The notes: generated by a model not told the origin, from the letters alone. 64,000 nucleotides of DNA from Oscillospiraceae bacterium (GCA_022793685.1 JAAWDI010000011.1:62001-126000); one strand, 5' to 3'. Positions 8,092 to 16,245 are shown, numbered from the stretch's first letter. Numbers and translations: made by a program.

Positions 8092-9438
8092 ATGCAGAAA
8101 TTCGACCAACAGGAGCTGCTTGCCCTGGCAGAAAAAAAGCAGTTCCGCAAGCTGAAAAACCTCCTGGTGGAGGAAAACGAGGTGGATGTGGCCGCCTTTC
8201 TTTCCGAGCTGGACGAGGAACGGGCCGTGGCTGTATTCCGAATGCTGCCCAAGGCCCTGGCCAGCGATGTGTTCGCCTGTCTGGAGGTAGACCGGCAGGA
8301 GGACATCATCAACGGCATCACCGATAAAGAGCTTGGCACCATCATCGACGACCTGTTTGTCGACGATGCGGTGGACATGCTGGAAGAGCTGCCCGCCAAC
8401 GTGGTGCGCCGCGTGCTGAAAAATACCGGCAGCGACACCCGCCAGCTCATCAACCAATTCCTGAACTATCCGGAAAACAGCGCGGGCAGCATCATGACCG
8501 CCGAGTACATCGGCCTGAAAAAATCCATGACGGTGGAGCAGGCTTTCCGCTATATCCGCGCCCACGCCGTGGACACGGAGACCATTTACACCTGCTATGT
8601 CACCGACGCCACCCGCACACTGGAGGGGGTGGTCACCGTCAAAGACCTGTTGCTCAACCCCTATGAGGCCAAAATCGAAGACCTGATGGACACCCATATT
8701 ATCATGGCCACCACCACGGATGACCGGGAAGCCGTTGTTGCCAGCTTCAACAAGTACGACCTGCTTTCCCTGCCTGTGGTGGACAAGGAAAACCGTCTGG
8801 TGGGCATCGTTACCGTTGACGACGCGGTGGACGTTATGGAGCAGGAGGCCACCGAGGACTTCCAGAAGATGTCCGCCATGCTGCCCAGTGAGAAGCCCTA
8901 TCTCAAAACCGGAGTGTTCACGCTGGCAAAAAACCGGATTCCATGGCTGCTTATCCTGATGGTCAGCAGTATGCTCACCGGCGGTATCCTCGCCCGGTAC
9001 GAGGCCGCCTTTGCCGCCATCCCCCTGCTGGTCACCTTTATCCCTATGCTGACCGACACCGGCGGCAACGCCGGCAGCCAGTCCAGCACCATGATTATCC
9101 GCGGCATGGCCGTGGGTGAGATTTCCCCCCGCGACATCTTTAAAGTCATCTGGAAAGAGCTGCGGGTGGGGTTCATTGTGGGGCTTGTGCTGGCGGCGGT
9201 GAACTTTGTACGGCTGATGATTATGTATCCCGGCAATGCTCTTATCTGTTTTGTCATTGTAGCCAGCGTGTTCGTCACCGTGCTGCTGGCCAAGACCATC
9301 GGTTGTGTCCTGCCCATTGTGGCCAAGGTGCTGCGGCTTGACCCGGCCATTATGGCGGCTCCCCTCATCACCACCATCGTGGATGCCATCGCGCTGGTGC
9401 TCTATTTCCAGCTTGCCTGCGCCCTGCTGCCCATCTGA
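8092..9438 (+). CDS. mgtE: MgtE magnesium channel/transporter
   Basis: 448 residues with the MgtE order: N-terminal superhelical domain (about 1-130), tandem CBS domains (about 130-260) and a five-helix membrane domain (about 280-448) containing the hallmark TDTGGNAGSQSST segment. It imports Mg2+ and is gated by Mg2+ binding to the cytosolic N and CBS domains. The ATG has GGAAGGAG 9 nt upstream; an in-frame GTG at 8083 lies inside that site and is rejected. Transcription passes through the attenuated leader, so Mg2+-dependent expression is plausible. A bidirectional terminator follows. Confidence 0.96.
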   Translation: MQKFDQQELLALAEKKQFRKLKNLLVEENEVDVAAFLSELDEERAVAVFRMLPKALASDVFACLEVDRQEDIINGITDKELGTIIDDLFVDDAVDMLEELPANVVRRVLKNTGSDTRQLINQFLNYPENSAGSIMTAEYIGLKKSMTVEQAFRYIRAHAVDTETIYTCYVTDATRTLEGVVTVKDLLLNPYEAKIEDLMDTHIIMATTTDDREAVVASFNKYDLLSLPVVDKENRLVGIVTVDDAVDVMEQEATEDFQKMSAMLPSEKPYLKTGVFTLAKNRIPWLLILMVSSMLTGGILARYEAAFAAIPLLVTFIPMLTDTGGNAGSQSSTMIIRGMAVGEISPRDIFKVIWKELRVGFIVGLVLAAVNFVRLMIMYPGNALICFVIVASVFVTVLLAKTIGCVLPIVAKVLRLDPAIMAAPLITTIVDAIALVLYFQLACALLPI

Positions 9439-9448
9439 AAAAAGCTGC

Positions 9449-9494
9449 AAAAAGCCCTTAAAAACCGGCGGCTCCGGTTTTTAAGGGCTTTTTC
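9449..9494. terminator. Bidirectional terminator between mgtE and the HD gene
   Basis: AAAAAGCCCTTAAAAACCG pairs with CGGTTTTTAAGGGCTTTTT around a short GC loop; A and T tails flank both sides, so it can serve both convergent genes. Confidence 0.9.
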
Positions 9495-9497
9495 GTT

Positions 9498-10076
9498 TTA
9501 TTCGTTTTCCAGGAAATAGCTGGCTTCCATGTCCGCCGTGGACAATGCAAAGGCCAGCGGATAGCGGGACAAAGCCTGTCCCACCGTGCGGCTGTCCTCG
9601 CAGCCGGAGAAGCCCATGTGCCAGCGGATAGCCATGGCCTCTTCCCGAGACAGGCGTAGGAACCCGTTGGCGATGTAAACCGACTTCTCTCCATGGCCGT
9701 AGGGGAGGGGGTCGTCAAACTGAAAGGTGGGGACGGCCTGCCATTTGCCGTCCGGACCTTTCACATTTCGGGTGGACGGCTTATAGCATCCCACCTTGCA
9801 CAGGTCGTGAAGCAGCGACACAATGGCCACCGTTTCATTGGAATACTCCAATCCGTACAGCTCCTGTACGCGGGGCCGGGCCAGATAATCCACCAGGCAG
9901 TGGTAAACGTTGACGCTGTGGTCGCACAGGCCGCCTTCATAAGCGCCGTGGTAACGGGCGGACGCAGGCGCGGTAAAGAAATCGCTCTTATTTTCTAAAT
10001 AATCCAGCAGAGCGTCAGCGCCCTCCCTTGTAATATTGGCGCGGTAAATCTCGATAAACTCCTCTTTTGCGGACAT
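9498..10076 (-). CDS. HD-domain protein (putative metal-dependent phosphohydrolase)
   Basis: 192 residues. An HD-type metal site is visible as His in CDHSVNVYHCL, the LLHDLCKVG His-Asp pair, and later His residues (YGHGEKS, RWHMGF). This order resembles small HD hydrolases that act on nucleotides or oligonucleotides; the substrate cannot be read from the sequence. Start: ATG with GAGGAG 8 nt upstream, giving MSAKEEF; the earlier MKERG start overlaps that site. Monocistronic between convergent mgtE and divergent ytaF-like genes. Confidence 0.8.
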   Translation of the reverse strand: MSAKEEFIEIYRANITREGADALLDYLENKSDFFTAPASARYHGAYEGGLCDHSVNVYHCLVDYLARPRVQELYGLEYSNETVAIVSLLHDLCKVGCYKPSTRNVKGPDGKWQAVPTFQFDDPLPYGHGEKSVYIANGFLRLSREEAMAIRWHMGFSGCEDSRTVGQALSRYPLAFALSTADMEASYFLENE

Positions 10077-10107
10077 AGCAACCGCTCCTCTCTCTTTCAT
10101 TACTGCT

Positions 10108-10137
10108 ATTTTAGCACAGTTCCCATGACAAAAACAA
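10108..10137 (-). promoter_or_regulatory. Possible promoter of the HD gene
   Basis: Minus-strand TTGTTT (10132-10137), 18 bp, TAAAAT (10108-10113), about 30 bp before the start codon. Confidence 0.5.
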
Positions 10138-10197
10138 CTCTGTCACCCCTTCTTTTTCCGCCACATAGCATGGTGAGAAGGAAAGGAGGGGGTCACC

Positions 10198-10758
10198 TTG
10201 GCAGAGCTTATCGGCGGCGCGCTGCTTTTCGCCCTGGCCTGCAATCTGGACACCCTGATTTTAGCCATTACTTACGGCCTGAAGGGCCTTCGCCTCACCG
10301 TGGCGGCCGTGCTGGTGCTGGGCGCCGTCACCACGGCCGTCACTGGGGTGGCGCTGTCCCTTGGGCATCTGGCCGCCGACATTTTAGCGCCCCTGTCCGG
10401 CCTGTTGGGCGGCCTTACACTGGCGGGCTTGGGCCTTTGGACTCTGCTGGACGCCCTGCGCCAGACCGCGCCCAACAGCGAACCGAATACGCCGCCCGTT
10501 CTGACTCCCGCGGCCTGCGTCCCCCTGGGGGCGGCACTGGCGGTGAACAACGCCGGGGCGGGCGTGGCCGCCGGCTTGTCAGGCCTGCCGGTCGTCTGGT
10601 GCGCGGCTGCCAATCTTCTGGTAACCGTGCTCGCCCTGCTGGCCGGGCGGGCGCTGGCCGTTCGGGTGCGCACTTTACCCCGGCTGGGCAAAGCAACGCT
10701 TCTTCTGTCTGGCGGACTTCTTCTTTTATTAGGCGTCCTGCAAATATGGAACGGCTGA
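10198..10758 (+). CDS. YtaF/MntP-family membrane protein
   Basis: 186 residues with six hydrophobic segments in two related halves. The first holds ALACNLDTLILAITYGLKGLRL, the second PLGAALAVNNAGAGVAAG; this Asp/Asn-containing duplicated layout is that of the MntP (Mn2+ efflux) and YtaF (sporulation membrane protein) family, and the ITYGLK motif is closer to YtaF. The start is TTG, supported by AAAGGAGGGGG 6 nt upstream. Probably a metal or small-ion exporter; a sporulation link is only a family association. The stop codon falls inside the terminator. Confidence 0.72.
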   Translation: MAELIGGALLFALACNLDTLILAITYGLKGLRLTVAAVLVLGAVTTAVTGVALSLGHLAADILAPLSGLLGGLTLAGLGLWTLLDALRQTAPNSEPNTPPVLTPAACVPLGAALAVNNAGAGVAAGLSGLPVVWCAAANLLVTVLALLAGRALAVRVRTLPRLGKATLLLSGGLLLLLGVLQIWNG

Positions 10759-10792
10759 CAGGCGGCTTACGCCGTCCGTCAGCCGTTTTATC
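10751..10792 (+). terminator. Terminator overlapping the ytaF-like stop codon
   Basis: ACGGCTGAC-GGCGG / CCGCC-GTCAGCCGT with T tail; the TGA stop (10756-10758) is part of the 5' arm. The convergent HAD gene ends in the same segment, so it may act both ways. Confidence 0.85.
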
Positions 10793-11606
10793 AACTGTAT
10801 ATCCCGTCGAGGATGTCAATGATGTCCGCCATAGCGCCTTCTGCGCAGGTGCAGACCAGACGTGCGCCGGAAACCTCCTTTACCATGGGGGCCGCGTTGC
10901 CCGGCACAAAGGGAATGGCTGCACATTTGAGCATGGGAATGTCGTTGGGATTGTCCCCCGTACAGTAAATGTGCTCCTCCGCAATACCCAGCCGTCCGGC
11001 CACCTGCAATACCGCCTGGCCCTTGGTACTGCCCTTGTCGGTGAACTCCAGCAGGCACCGGCTGGAGAAAATGCACTCATAATGCCCGCCCAGCGTCTGT
11101 AAGACATGGGCCTGCACCCGCTCCAAATAACCGTGGCTCTGCTGAAAGATGATTTTCGTCCAGGGCTGGGGCATTTCCTGAATGGGAGCGCGGGTATAGG
11201 CCGCGCCCACCTTCCGCATATGGGCCTCCGTGACGGAATTGGGGTTGTGAACATAGATGTCCTCACCGTGATAGGCCTCAAACCCCAAGTCGGGGAACGC
11301 CCGGCAGAGGGCCTCCACGTCGTCTGCGGCCTGTGGGCGAAGAAAGCTCTGCCACAACATCTGCTCCGTCTCAAAATCATAGATGGCGGAACCGTTGGAG
11401 AGCACCGCCGGTGCGTTCATGGGAACCTTATCCGCCCAAGGGGCAAAGGTGCGGTGGGCGCGGCCGGTGGCCACCAGAAAGCGGCCGCCCTCCGCCATAA
11501 AGCGGCGAAGCGCAGCAAGACTGCGCTCTGGAACGGTGTTGGTCATACCGTCGCAGAGCGTCTCGTCAAAATCGCTGGCCAGAAGCACACCGTCAAATTT
11601 GCCCAC
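10791..11606 (-). CDS. HAD-superfamily Cof-type phosphatase
   Basis: 271 residues. HAD motif I DFDET near residue 12, motif II ATGR, a conserved Lys in GQAVLQVA context, and motif IV GDNPNDIPML place it in the Cof subfamily (IIB cap), which dephosphorylates sugar phosphates, flavin mononucleotide or pyridoxal phosphate. The exact substrate cannot be inferred. Start: GTG at 11604-11606, chosen because GAGGA lies 9 nt upstream; the in-frame TTG at 11615 abuts that site with no spacing. It lies 17 bp after thiT, so it is probably co-transcribed from the TPP-controlled promoter, hinting at (not proving) a role in thiamine phosphate metabolism. Confidence 0.88.
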   Translation of the reverse strand: MGKFDGVLLASDFDETLCDGMTNTVPERSLAALRRFMAEGGRFLVATGRAHRTFAPWADKVPMNAPAVLSNGSAIYDFETEQMLWQSFLRPQAADDVEALCRAFPDLGFEAYHGEDIYVHNPNSVTEAHMRKVGAAYTRAPIQEMPQPWTKIIFQQSHGYLERVQAHVLQTLGGHYECIFSSRCLLEFTDKGSTKGQAVLQVAGRLGIAEEHIYCTGDNPNDIPMLKCAAIPFVPGNAAPMVKEVSGARLVCTCAEGAMADIIDILDGIYS

Positions 11607-11623
11607 AACTATCAATCCTCAAT

Positions 11624-12202
11624 TCAATTCTGACGCGCCATCAGGCTTTTCCGCAGGGGAGGCGCCGCCTGAAAAACGCCCAGCACAATCAGGTTTACCA
11701 CGGTGACCACCACAATTAGCAGACCGTTCAGCAGGATGGAATAAACCCACGGGTTCACCATGGGAATGCCGAGAAACTCCTCCGGCATATACATATACCA
11801 CAAAAGTCCGCCGGACAGGGTCAGGGAGACCCAGCGGCCAAAGCCGCCCAGAATGGTACCCCACAGCCAGCCCAGTTTTTTCCCTGCGGCAAAACCGCAC
11901 AGGAACACCAGCGTGTACGCCACCACATAGTCCAGCAGCATGGACTGCCACGAAATGGCGATGCCGCCGCCCAGGAAAAATTGAAGCACGCCGTTGACAA
12001 AGCAACAGCCAAGGCTCCATTTCGGCCCCCACCGCAGGCAATACAGCAGAATGGGTACCATGGCGAAGTCCACAGAACCGCCTGCGGGGAAGCGGTACAG
12101 CCGGACATAGCCCAGCACGGTGGCAAGGGCAATCATCACGGCCGCTTCCACCAACGCACGGGTGCGGAGGGACAGCTTGTTCTTCGTTTTGCTCTCAGTC
12201 AT
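11624..12202 (-). CDS. thiT: ThiT, substrate-binding (S) component of ECF thiamine transporter
   Basis: 192 residues, six predicted helices. Thiamine-site features of ThiT are visible: GGSVDFAMVP after helix 2, the WQSMLLDYVVAY segment with conserved Trp and Asp-Tyr, and GRWVSLTLSG. ThiT binds thiamine and couples with a shared EcfAA'T module encoded elsewhere. The assignment is secured by the TPP riboswitch upstream. Its ribosome binding site (AGAGGAG) is inside a long hairpin, so translation is probably the controlled step. Confidence 0.93.
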   Translation of the reverse strand: MTESKTKNKLSLRTRALVEAAVMIALATVLGYVRLYRFPAGGSVDFAMVPILLYCLRWGPKWSLGCCFVNGVLQFFLGGGIAISWQSMLLDYVVAYTLVFLCGFAAGKKLGWLWGTILGGFGRWVSLTLSGGLLWYMYMPEEFLGIPMVNPWVYSILLNGLLIVVVTVVNLIVLGVFQAAPPLRKSLMARQN

Positions 12203-12205
12203 AGG

Positions 12206-12274
12206 GTATCGTCTCCTCTGAAAATGAAGTACCGCAATGCAAACGGGTGCAATGCGGTACGAAAGAGACGATAC
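12206..12274 (-). promoter_or_regulatory. Hairpin sequestering the thiT ribosome binding site
   Basis: Two nested perfect stems: outer GTATCGTCTC (12206-12215) with GAGACGATAC (12265-12274), inner GTACCGCAATGCA (12229-12241) with TGCAATGCGGTAC (12248-12260). The GAGGAG of thiT is in the outer arm, 4 nt before the start codon. It sits between the TPP aptamer and the gene, as expected for a translational expression platform. Confidence 0.8.
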
Positions 12275-12293
12275 GCCGAAAGACGCATCCTCA

Positions 12294-12395
12294 TAAGCTT
12301 CCTACGCCGGCATTACCCGGATCAGGTTCAAGGTGACCTGAGGCGGCACTACGCCTCAATCTCAGCCGGACATGCGCCCAGCGCCCCTGTTATTC
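12294..12395 (-). promoter_or_regulatory. TPP riboswitch (thi box)
   Basis: The minus strand carries the conserved thi-box segments: GGCTGAGA followed by a variable stem (TTGAGGCG...CGCCTCA), then ACCTTGAACCTGATC, CGGGTAATGCCGGCGTAGGAA. Thiamine pyrophosphate binding shuts off downstream expression. Outer edges are approximate. Confidence 0.97.
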
Positions 12396-12417
12396 GTTTG
12401 TCTCGCGGTCTGGCCTG

Positions 12418-12447
12418 ATTTTACCCCATGGTCCGGAGCTTTGTCAA
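12418..12447 (-). promoter_or_regulatory. thiT promoter nested in the 3' end of rluD
   Basis: Minus-strand TTGACA (12442-12447), 18 bp, TAAAAT (12418-12423). Both elements lie in the last codons of rluD and the -10 overlaps its TAA stop. Confidence 0.75.
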
Positions 12448-13344
12448 GACCCGTTCAAACCAGTCGGGCAGCGGAGCCTCCACCGTCAGCCGCTCCCCGG
12501 TCGTCGGGTGTGTAAAGGTGAGGGCTTTTGCGTGAAGGCACTGTCCCCCAAGCTCTGGGAAGCCCTTCCGCGCGCCGCCGTACACCGTATCTCCCAGCAG
12601 GGGATGGCCAAGAGAGGCCATGTGCACCCTGATTTGATGGGTGCGGCCTGTCTCCAGACGGCAGGTCAGGTGGGTATAGCCGGAAAAACGCTCCTCCACC
12701 GACCAGTGGGTGACCGCTTCCCTGCCGCTTTGGCGGTCTACCGCCATTTTCTTCCGGTCGGTGCGGTGCCGCCCGATGGGCGCGTCCACCGTGCCGCTGT
12801 CCTCTCGGAAGCCACCCACCGCCACCGCCGCATACACCCGGTACATGCTGTGTTCCTTCAACTGGGCGGACAGGGCTTGGTGGGCGGTGTCGTTCTTGGC
12901 GGCAATGATAAGGCCGGAGGTATCCTTGTCGATGCGGTGGACGATGCCCGGGCGCTTCTCTCCGCCGATTCCGGAGAGTGATTCTCCGCAGTGATATAAC
13001 AGAGCGTTTACCAATGTGCCGTCGGGATGGCCAGGAGCGGGGTGCACCACCAGCCCCACCGGCTTGTTCACGACAATCACGTCGTCATCTTCATAGCGCA
13101 CATCCAGCGGGATATTTTGGGGGACAAGCCCGCTCTCCGCCGCCTCTGGCAGGGTGACCTGCAAAATGTCCCCAGCGTTCAGCTTCCCGTTCTTCTTGTA
13201 AGGCCGCCCGTCGGGACGAACGACTGCGCCGTCCTCCAGCAAACGCTGAACGGCGGAACGGGTCAGCTCTGGGAGGGCGCGGGTCAAAAACACGTCGCAG
13301 CGTTCTCCGGCGACCTCCGCCGTGAAGGACAGGGGGGCGCTCAC
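12421..13344 (-). CDS. RluD-family 23S rRNA/tRNA pseudouridine synthase
   Basis: 307 residues: an S4 RNA-binding domain (about 12-75) followed by the RsuA/RluA catalytic fold with the signature HRIDKDTSG (136-144, catalytic Asp139). Enzymes of this group isomerise specific uridines of 23S rRNA; the Firmicutes member beside lspA (YlyB in Bacillus) is usually called RluD-like. The ATG overlaps the lspA stop (ATGA), so the pair is translationally coupled, the usual gene order in Firmicutes. Confidence 0.93.
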   Translation of the reverse strand: MSAPLSFTAEVAGERCDVFLTRALPELTRSAVQRLLEDGAVVRPDGRPYKKNGKLNAGDILQVTLPEAAESGLVPQNIPLDVRYEDDDVIVVNKPVGLVVHPAPGHPDGTLVNALLYHCGESLSGIGGEKRPGIVHRIDKDTSGLIIAAKNDTAHQALSAQLKEHSMYRVYAAVAVGGFREDSGTVDAPIGRHRTDRKKMAVDRQSGREAVTHWSVEERFSGYTHLTCRLETGRTHQIRVHMASLGHPLLGDTVYGGARKGFPELGGQCLHAKALTFTHPTTGERLTVEAPLPDWFERVLTKLRTMG

Positions 13345-13811
13345 TGCCTGCCGCCCTTCTTCTCCAGCTTGTCATAGCCGAGGATGACATACAGCGCCAG
13401 CGCGAAGCACCCCACCGTCAGGCAGATGTCCGCTACATTGAAAATGGCGAAGTTCATAAACAGCGTGCGGAACATATCGGTGACATAGCCGAAGGCCGCC
13501 CGGTCGATGAGGTTACCCACTGCGCCCGCCAGCAGCAGAGCGAGGATACACCGCCCCAGCGGATGCCGCAGGCCCTTTTTCCGCACCAGCAAAACCAGCA
13601 ATAACACCGCCGCCGCCCCGGAAATCACCGTCAGCACCCAAGTGTGCCGGGCGAACAGGGAAAAGGCCGCGCCGGTATTTTGGCAGTAGGTCAGCTCCAA
13701 CACATGGGGCAGGAAGGGAACTGACCCTCCCAAGGGAATATTGGCGCGGACGGCGAATTTAACCAGCTGGTCAATGGCCACCAGCGCGGCGGCAAGCAGC
13801 AGATAAAGCAT
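13341..13811 (-). CDS. lspA: Lipoprotein signal peptidase (signal peptidase II)
   Basis: 156 residues, four membrane helices. The catalytic aspartates are in GNLIDR (Asp103) and FNVAD (Asp128), with the conserved NTGAAFS segment near residue 45. It cleaves prolipoprotein signal peptides before the lipidated cysteine; several lipoproteins in this window are likely substrates. First gene of an operon with rluD; the ribosome binding site GAAGGGAAG falls inside a 15-bp inverted repeat. Confidence 0.97.
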   Translation of the reverse strand: MLYLLLAAALVAIDQLVKFAVRANIPLGGSVPFLPHVLELTYCQNTGAAFSLFARHTWVLTVISGAAAVLLLVLLVRKKGLRHPLGRCILALLLAGAVGNLIDRAAFGYVTDMFRTLFMNFAIFNVADICLTVGCFALALYVILGYDKLEKKGGRQ

Positions 13812-13813
13812 GG

Positions 13814-13903
13814 GCGGAAACGCTTCCCTTCAAAACGTAGTATATGACAGCGCCGGAAAATTAGTCGCTTATTCAAGTATTGTAACATGGGAAGCGTTTT
13901 CGC
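13814..13903. repeat. 15-bp inverted repeat flanking the lspA promoter -10
   Basis: GCGGAAACGCTTCCC (13814-13828) and GGGAAGCGTTTTCGC (13889-13903) are complementary at 14 of 15 positions and 60 bp apart. One arm covers the lspA ribosome binding site, the other lies between its -35 and -10 elements. Confidence 0.8.
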
Positions 13904-13907
13904 ACAA
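13879..13907 (-). promoter_or_regulatory. lspA-rluD promoter
   Basis: Minus-strand TTGTGC (13902-13907), 17 bp, TACAAT (13879-13884), about 70 bp before the lspA start. Confidence 0.6.
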
Positions 13908-13915
13908 CCAGCTTT

Positions 13916-15181
13916 TTACCCGCCGATGGAAAGGCGGGTACGGAAAATGCACGTCATGCTCTCCGTCTCATAGTAGCTTGCTGTGTCCGATTCCAGCACC
14001 TCAACGATACCGCAGAGCTGGCTGACACGGGGGCTGTATTCGCCGGTCGTTTCATCCGGCTGCGCCGTGGCTACCTTTGTACCGCTTGCCAGATAATATT
14101 CGATTTCCATCTCGCCCGCGTCGGCAGAGGAGTAGGCCAGCACCAGCCCGGGCGCGTCCACATCGAGCATCTTGTCCTTCTCAAAGGTCACATAGCGGTT
14201 CGGGCCAAAGTCGAACAGCTTTTCGCCCGCCATGTTATAGACCAGCCCGTCGTCTCGGAAAACCACCACCCCCGCGCCGATTTCCACGCCGCCTTCGCCT
14301 GCCGGGTGGTCGATGGTGACGGTCTCCTCCCCACGGGTCAACACCGTGGTATTCCCCTCCACGCGGACATCCCAGTCGCCGCTCTGTTCCGCGCCGTTGT
14401 CCATGGCGTGCCAGTCGTCATAGGAAATAACGTCATGGGCACCGTCCGCCGGACGGAAAATGTGCAGGGCGTCTGTGCCCTCAACGTCCGCCCAGCACAG
14501 GGCAATCCAGCCCTGCTTCCGGTCGCCGTTCACGCCCTCGCCCCAGCGGAATTCGTTCAGCGCGTTTTGAAAATCCTTGTCTGTCAGCCCCATTTGCTCT
14601 GCCGTCCAGCTCTTGGTAACCGTCCCGACGGTCCCGTCCAGCGTCACCCAGTCCGCGCCGTCCGCCCGAAGCAGTAGCAGACCCTCCGGGGCCGCCATGA
14701 CCCCGGCATATTCAAATTCCGTGCACCAGCTTCCGTCCTCCGCCGCCAGTGCATAGAGCTTCTCCGCGCCCATGTCCGGGTTGTTCGGCTGTTTCCCCCG
14801 CACCAGCACCAGCACAGGCAGCATATGGGGAAGAACGCTTCCATCCCAATAGCCCGGGTGGTAAACGTCGCTATACACCGGGTCGGTTACCGCCACGCCG
14901 TCTATGGTCATCAGGCCATACAGGCACCCGCTGTCCGCAGGCCAGCCCTCCGCCAGCCGCAGGCCGGCATAGGGAACGAGGGTGCCATATTCATGCGGAA
15001 TTAATTCCCCGGTGTATTCGTCATACCACCGCTCGCCCACCAGCGGGGCGGTTTCCACCGCGTCTAGCTTTGACCAGTCGGTATAGACCAGCGGCCCGTC
15101 GGACTTGTCCGGCTGAACCGGCCCCGCGCAGCCCCCCAGCAAGAGGAGCAGGGCGAGAGCCGCCGCTGCCGCCCGCCTCAT
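13916..15181 (-). CDS. Predicted lipoprotein, unknown function
   Basis: 421 residues. The N-terminus is a clear lipoprotein signal (basic start, Ala/Leu core, lipobox LGGC at about residue 15-18). The body is rich in Asp, Gly, Trp and Tyr and contains phrases such as LYGLMTIDGVAVTDPVY that resemble WG-repeat (KWG) beta-strand units, but I cannot define regular repeats. Its ATG overlaps the stop of the PstS-like gene (ATGA), so the two are translationally coupled and probably work together at the outer face of the membrane. Confidence 0.7.
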   Translation of the reverse strand: MRRAAAAALALLLLLGGCAGPVQPDKSDGPLVYTDWSKLDAVETAPLVGERWYDEYTGELIPHEYGTLVPYAGLRLAEGWPADSGCLYGLMTIDGVAVTDPVYSDVYHPGYWDGSVLPHMLPVLVLVRGKQPNNPDMGAEKLYALAAEDGSWCTEFEYAGVMAAPEGLLLLRADGADWVTLDGTVGTVTKSWTAEQMGLTDKDFQNALNEFRWGEGVNGDRKQGWIALCWADVEGTDALHIFRPADGAHDVISYDDWHAMDNGAEQSGDWDVRVEGNTTVLTRGEETVTIDHPAGEGGVEIGAGVVVFRDDGLVYNMAGEKLFDFGPNRYVTFEKDKMLDVDAPGLVLAYSSADAGEMEIEYYLASGTKVATAQPDETTGEYSPRVSQLCGIVEVLESDTASYYETESMTCIFRTRLSIGG

Positions 15182-16095
15182 TCTTCCACCTCCATGATGG
15201 ACACATAACCCTCATGGGCCACCAGCTTCTGGCCCTCCTCGCTGAGCAGCCAGTTATAGAGGATGCGGTTGGGCGCGTCCTCCGCCGCATCGGCGGGCAG
15301 CACCGCATACTTGGGGTTCAGCAGGGGATAGGTCTCGGAACGGATGGTCTCCGGATTCGGCTCCACGCCTTCCAGCTTCAGCAGCTTCAGACCTTGAGCC
15401 ATCTCCATTTCTTCGGCGTAGTAATACACGCTGTATCCGATAGCGCCGGGGGCGTTGTCATAGCCCTTGACCGCCTCCATCAGTTGACCCATGCTGCCGA
15501 TGATATAGTCGGTGGGCGCGTCCATCATGGGCGTTCCCTGCATCACCAGCTTTTCCATCAGGGTTTGACTGCCCGCTTCCTCATTGCGCTGGAAAGGGAT
15601 AATCTCCCTATCCTCTCCGCCCAGCTCCTTCCAGTTGGTGATTTCACCGGCATAGATGCGCCGCGCTTCGTCCACGGTGATGGAGTCCACCGGATTTTGC
15701 TCGTTTACCACAAATACAAAGGCGTCGGTGGCGAAGGCCTCCCGCTCCCACTCAAAGCCCTGTTCCTCCTTTGCCGCCAGCACGTCGGCGTTGGCCTCGC
15801 CTACAATCAGCAGGTCGGCCTTGCCCTCCATCAGGTTATAGTAAGCCGTGGTGGTCTTGTTGAACTGCACCAAATCGCTTACCTCATCCCGGCTCTCGCC
15901 CAGCAGAACCGCACACACCGCTTCCGCCAAGGGCGCGGTGGAGGTGGAGCCGTCCAAACGGGGCATATTCTCCCTGGTAAAGCGGAAGGCCTCCGGCGGA
16001 GGGGTCTGGCTCTCCTTCGGCTGCGTGGTGCAGCCGGACAACATCAAGCCTGCCGCAAGAGCGCAGGTCAACAACACGGCAACTTTCTTCTTCAT
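15178..16095 (-). CDS. PstS-like periplasmic-binding lipoprotein
   Basis: 305 residues. Lipoprotein signal with lipobox LSGC at about 18-21. The mature part opens with LDGSTSTAPLAEAV, the ligand-contacting motif of PstS/PBP-like proteins, and continues with LLIVGEANADV, FVFVVNEQNPV and AGEITNWKELGG, all typical of that fold. The ATG has AAGGAGG 7 nt upstream. No pstC, pstA or pstB gene is nearby, so it may be an orphan phosphate/oxyanion sensor or a sorting or signalling protein rather than a transporter component. Coupled to the lipoprotein gene that follows. Confidence 0.85.
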   Translation of the reverse strand: MKKKVAVLLTCALAAGLMLSGCTTQPKESQTPPPEAFRFTRENMPRLDGSTSTAPLAEAVCAVLLGESRDEVSDLVQFNKTTTAYYNLMEGKADLLIVGEANADVLAAKEEQGFEWEREAFATDAFVFVVNEQNPVDSITVDEARRIYAGEITNWKELGGEDREIIPFQRNEEAGSQTLMEKLVMQGTPMMDAPTDYIIGSMGQLMEAVKGYDNAPGAIGYSVYYYAEEMEMAQGLKLLKLEGVEPNPETIRSETYPLLNPKYAVLPADAAEDAPNRILYNWLLSEEGQKLVAHEGYVSIMEVEE

Positions 16096-16197
16096 CGGTA
16101 AATCCTCCTTCTCTTTTGGGGTACCAAAGACAGGATACCACAAACAAGAACTGGAAATCCCCCCCCCTGGATTACAAATCCTTACAGAACGGTAACA

Positions 16198-16233
16198 GAA
16201 AAACGGACGCGCCCATTCGGACACGTCCGTTTT
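16198..16233 (-). terminator. ileS terminator
   Basis: AAAACGGACG pairs with CGTCCGTTTT around an irregular loop, with a short T tail on the minus strand, 13 bp after the ileS stop. Confidence 0.75.
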
Positions 16234-16245
16234 GAATTGGTTTGC

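Noticed and set aside
13916-16095. A phosphate ABC import operon (pstSCAB)
   Set aside because: Only the binding protein is present; neither permease nor ATPase genes adjoin it.
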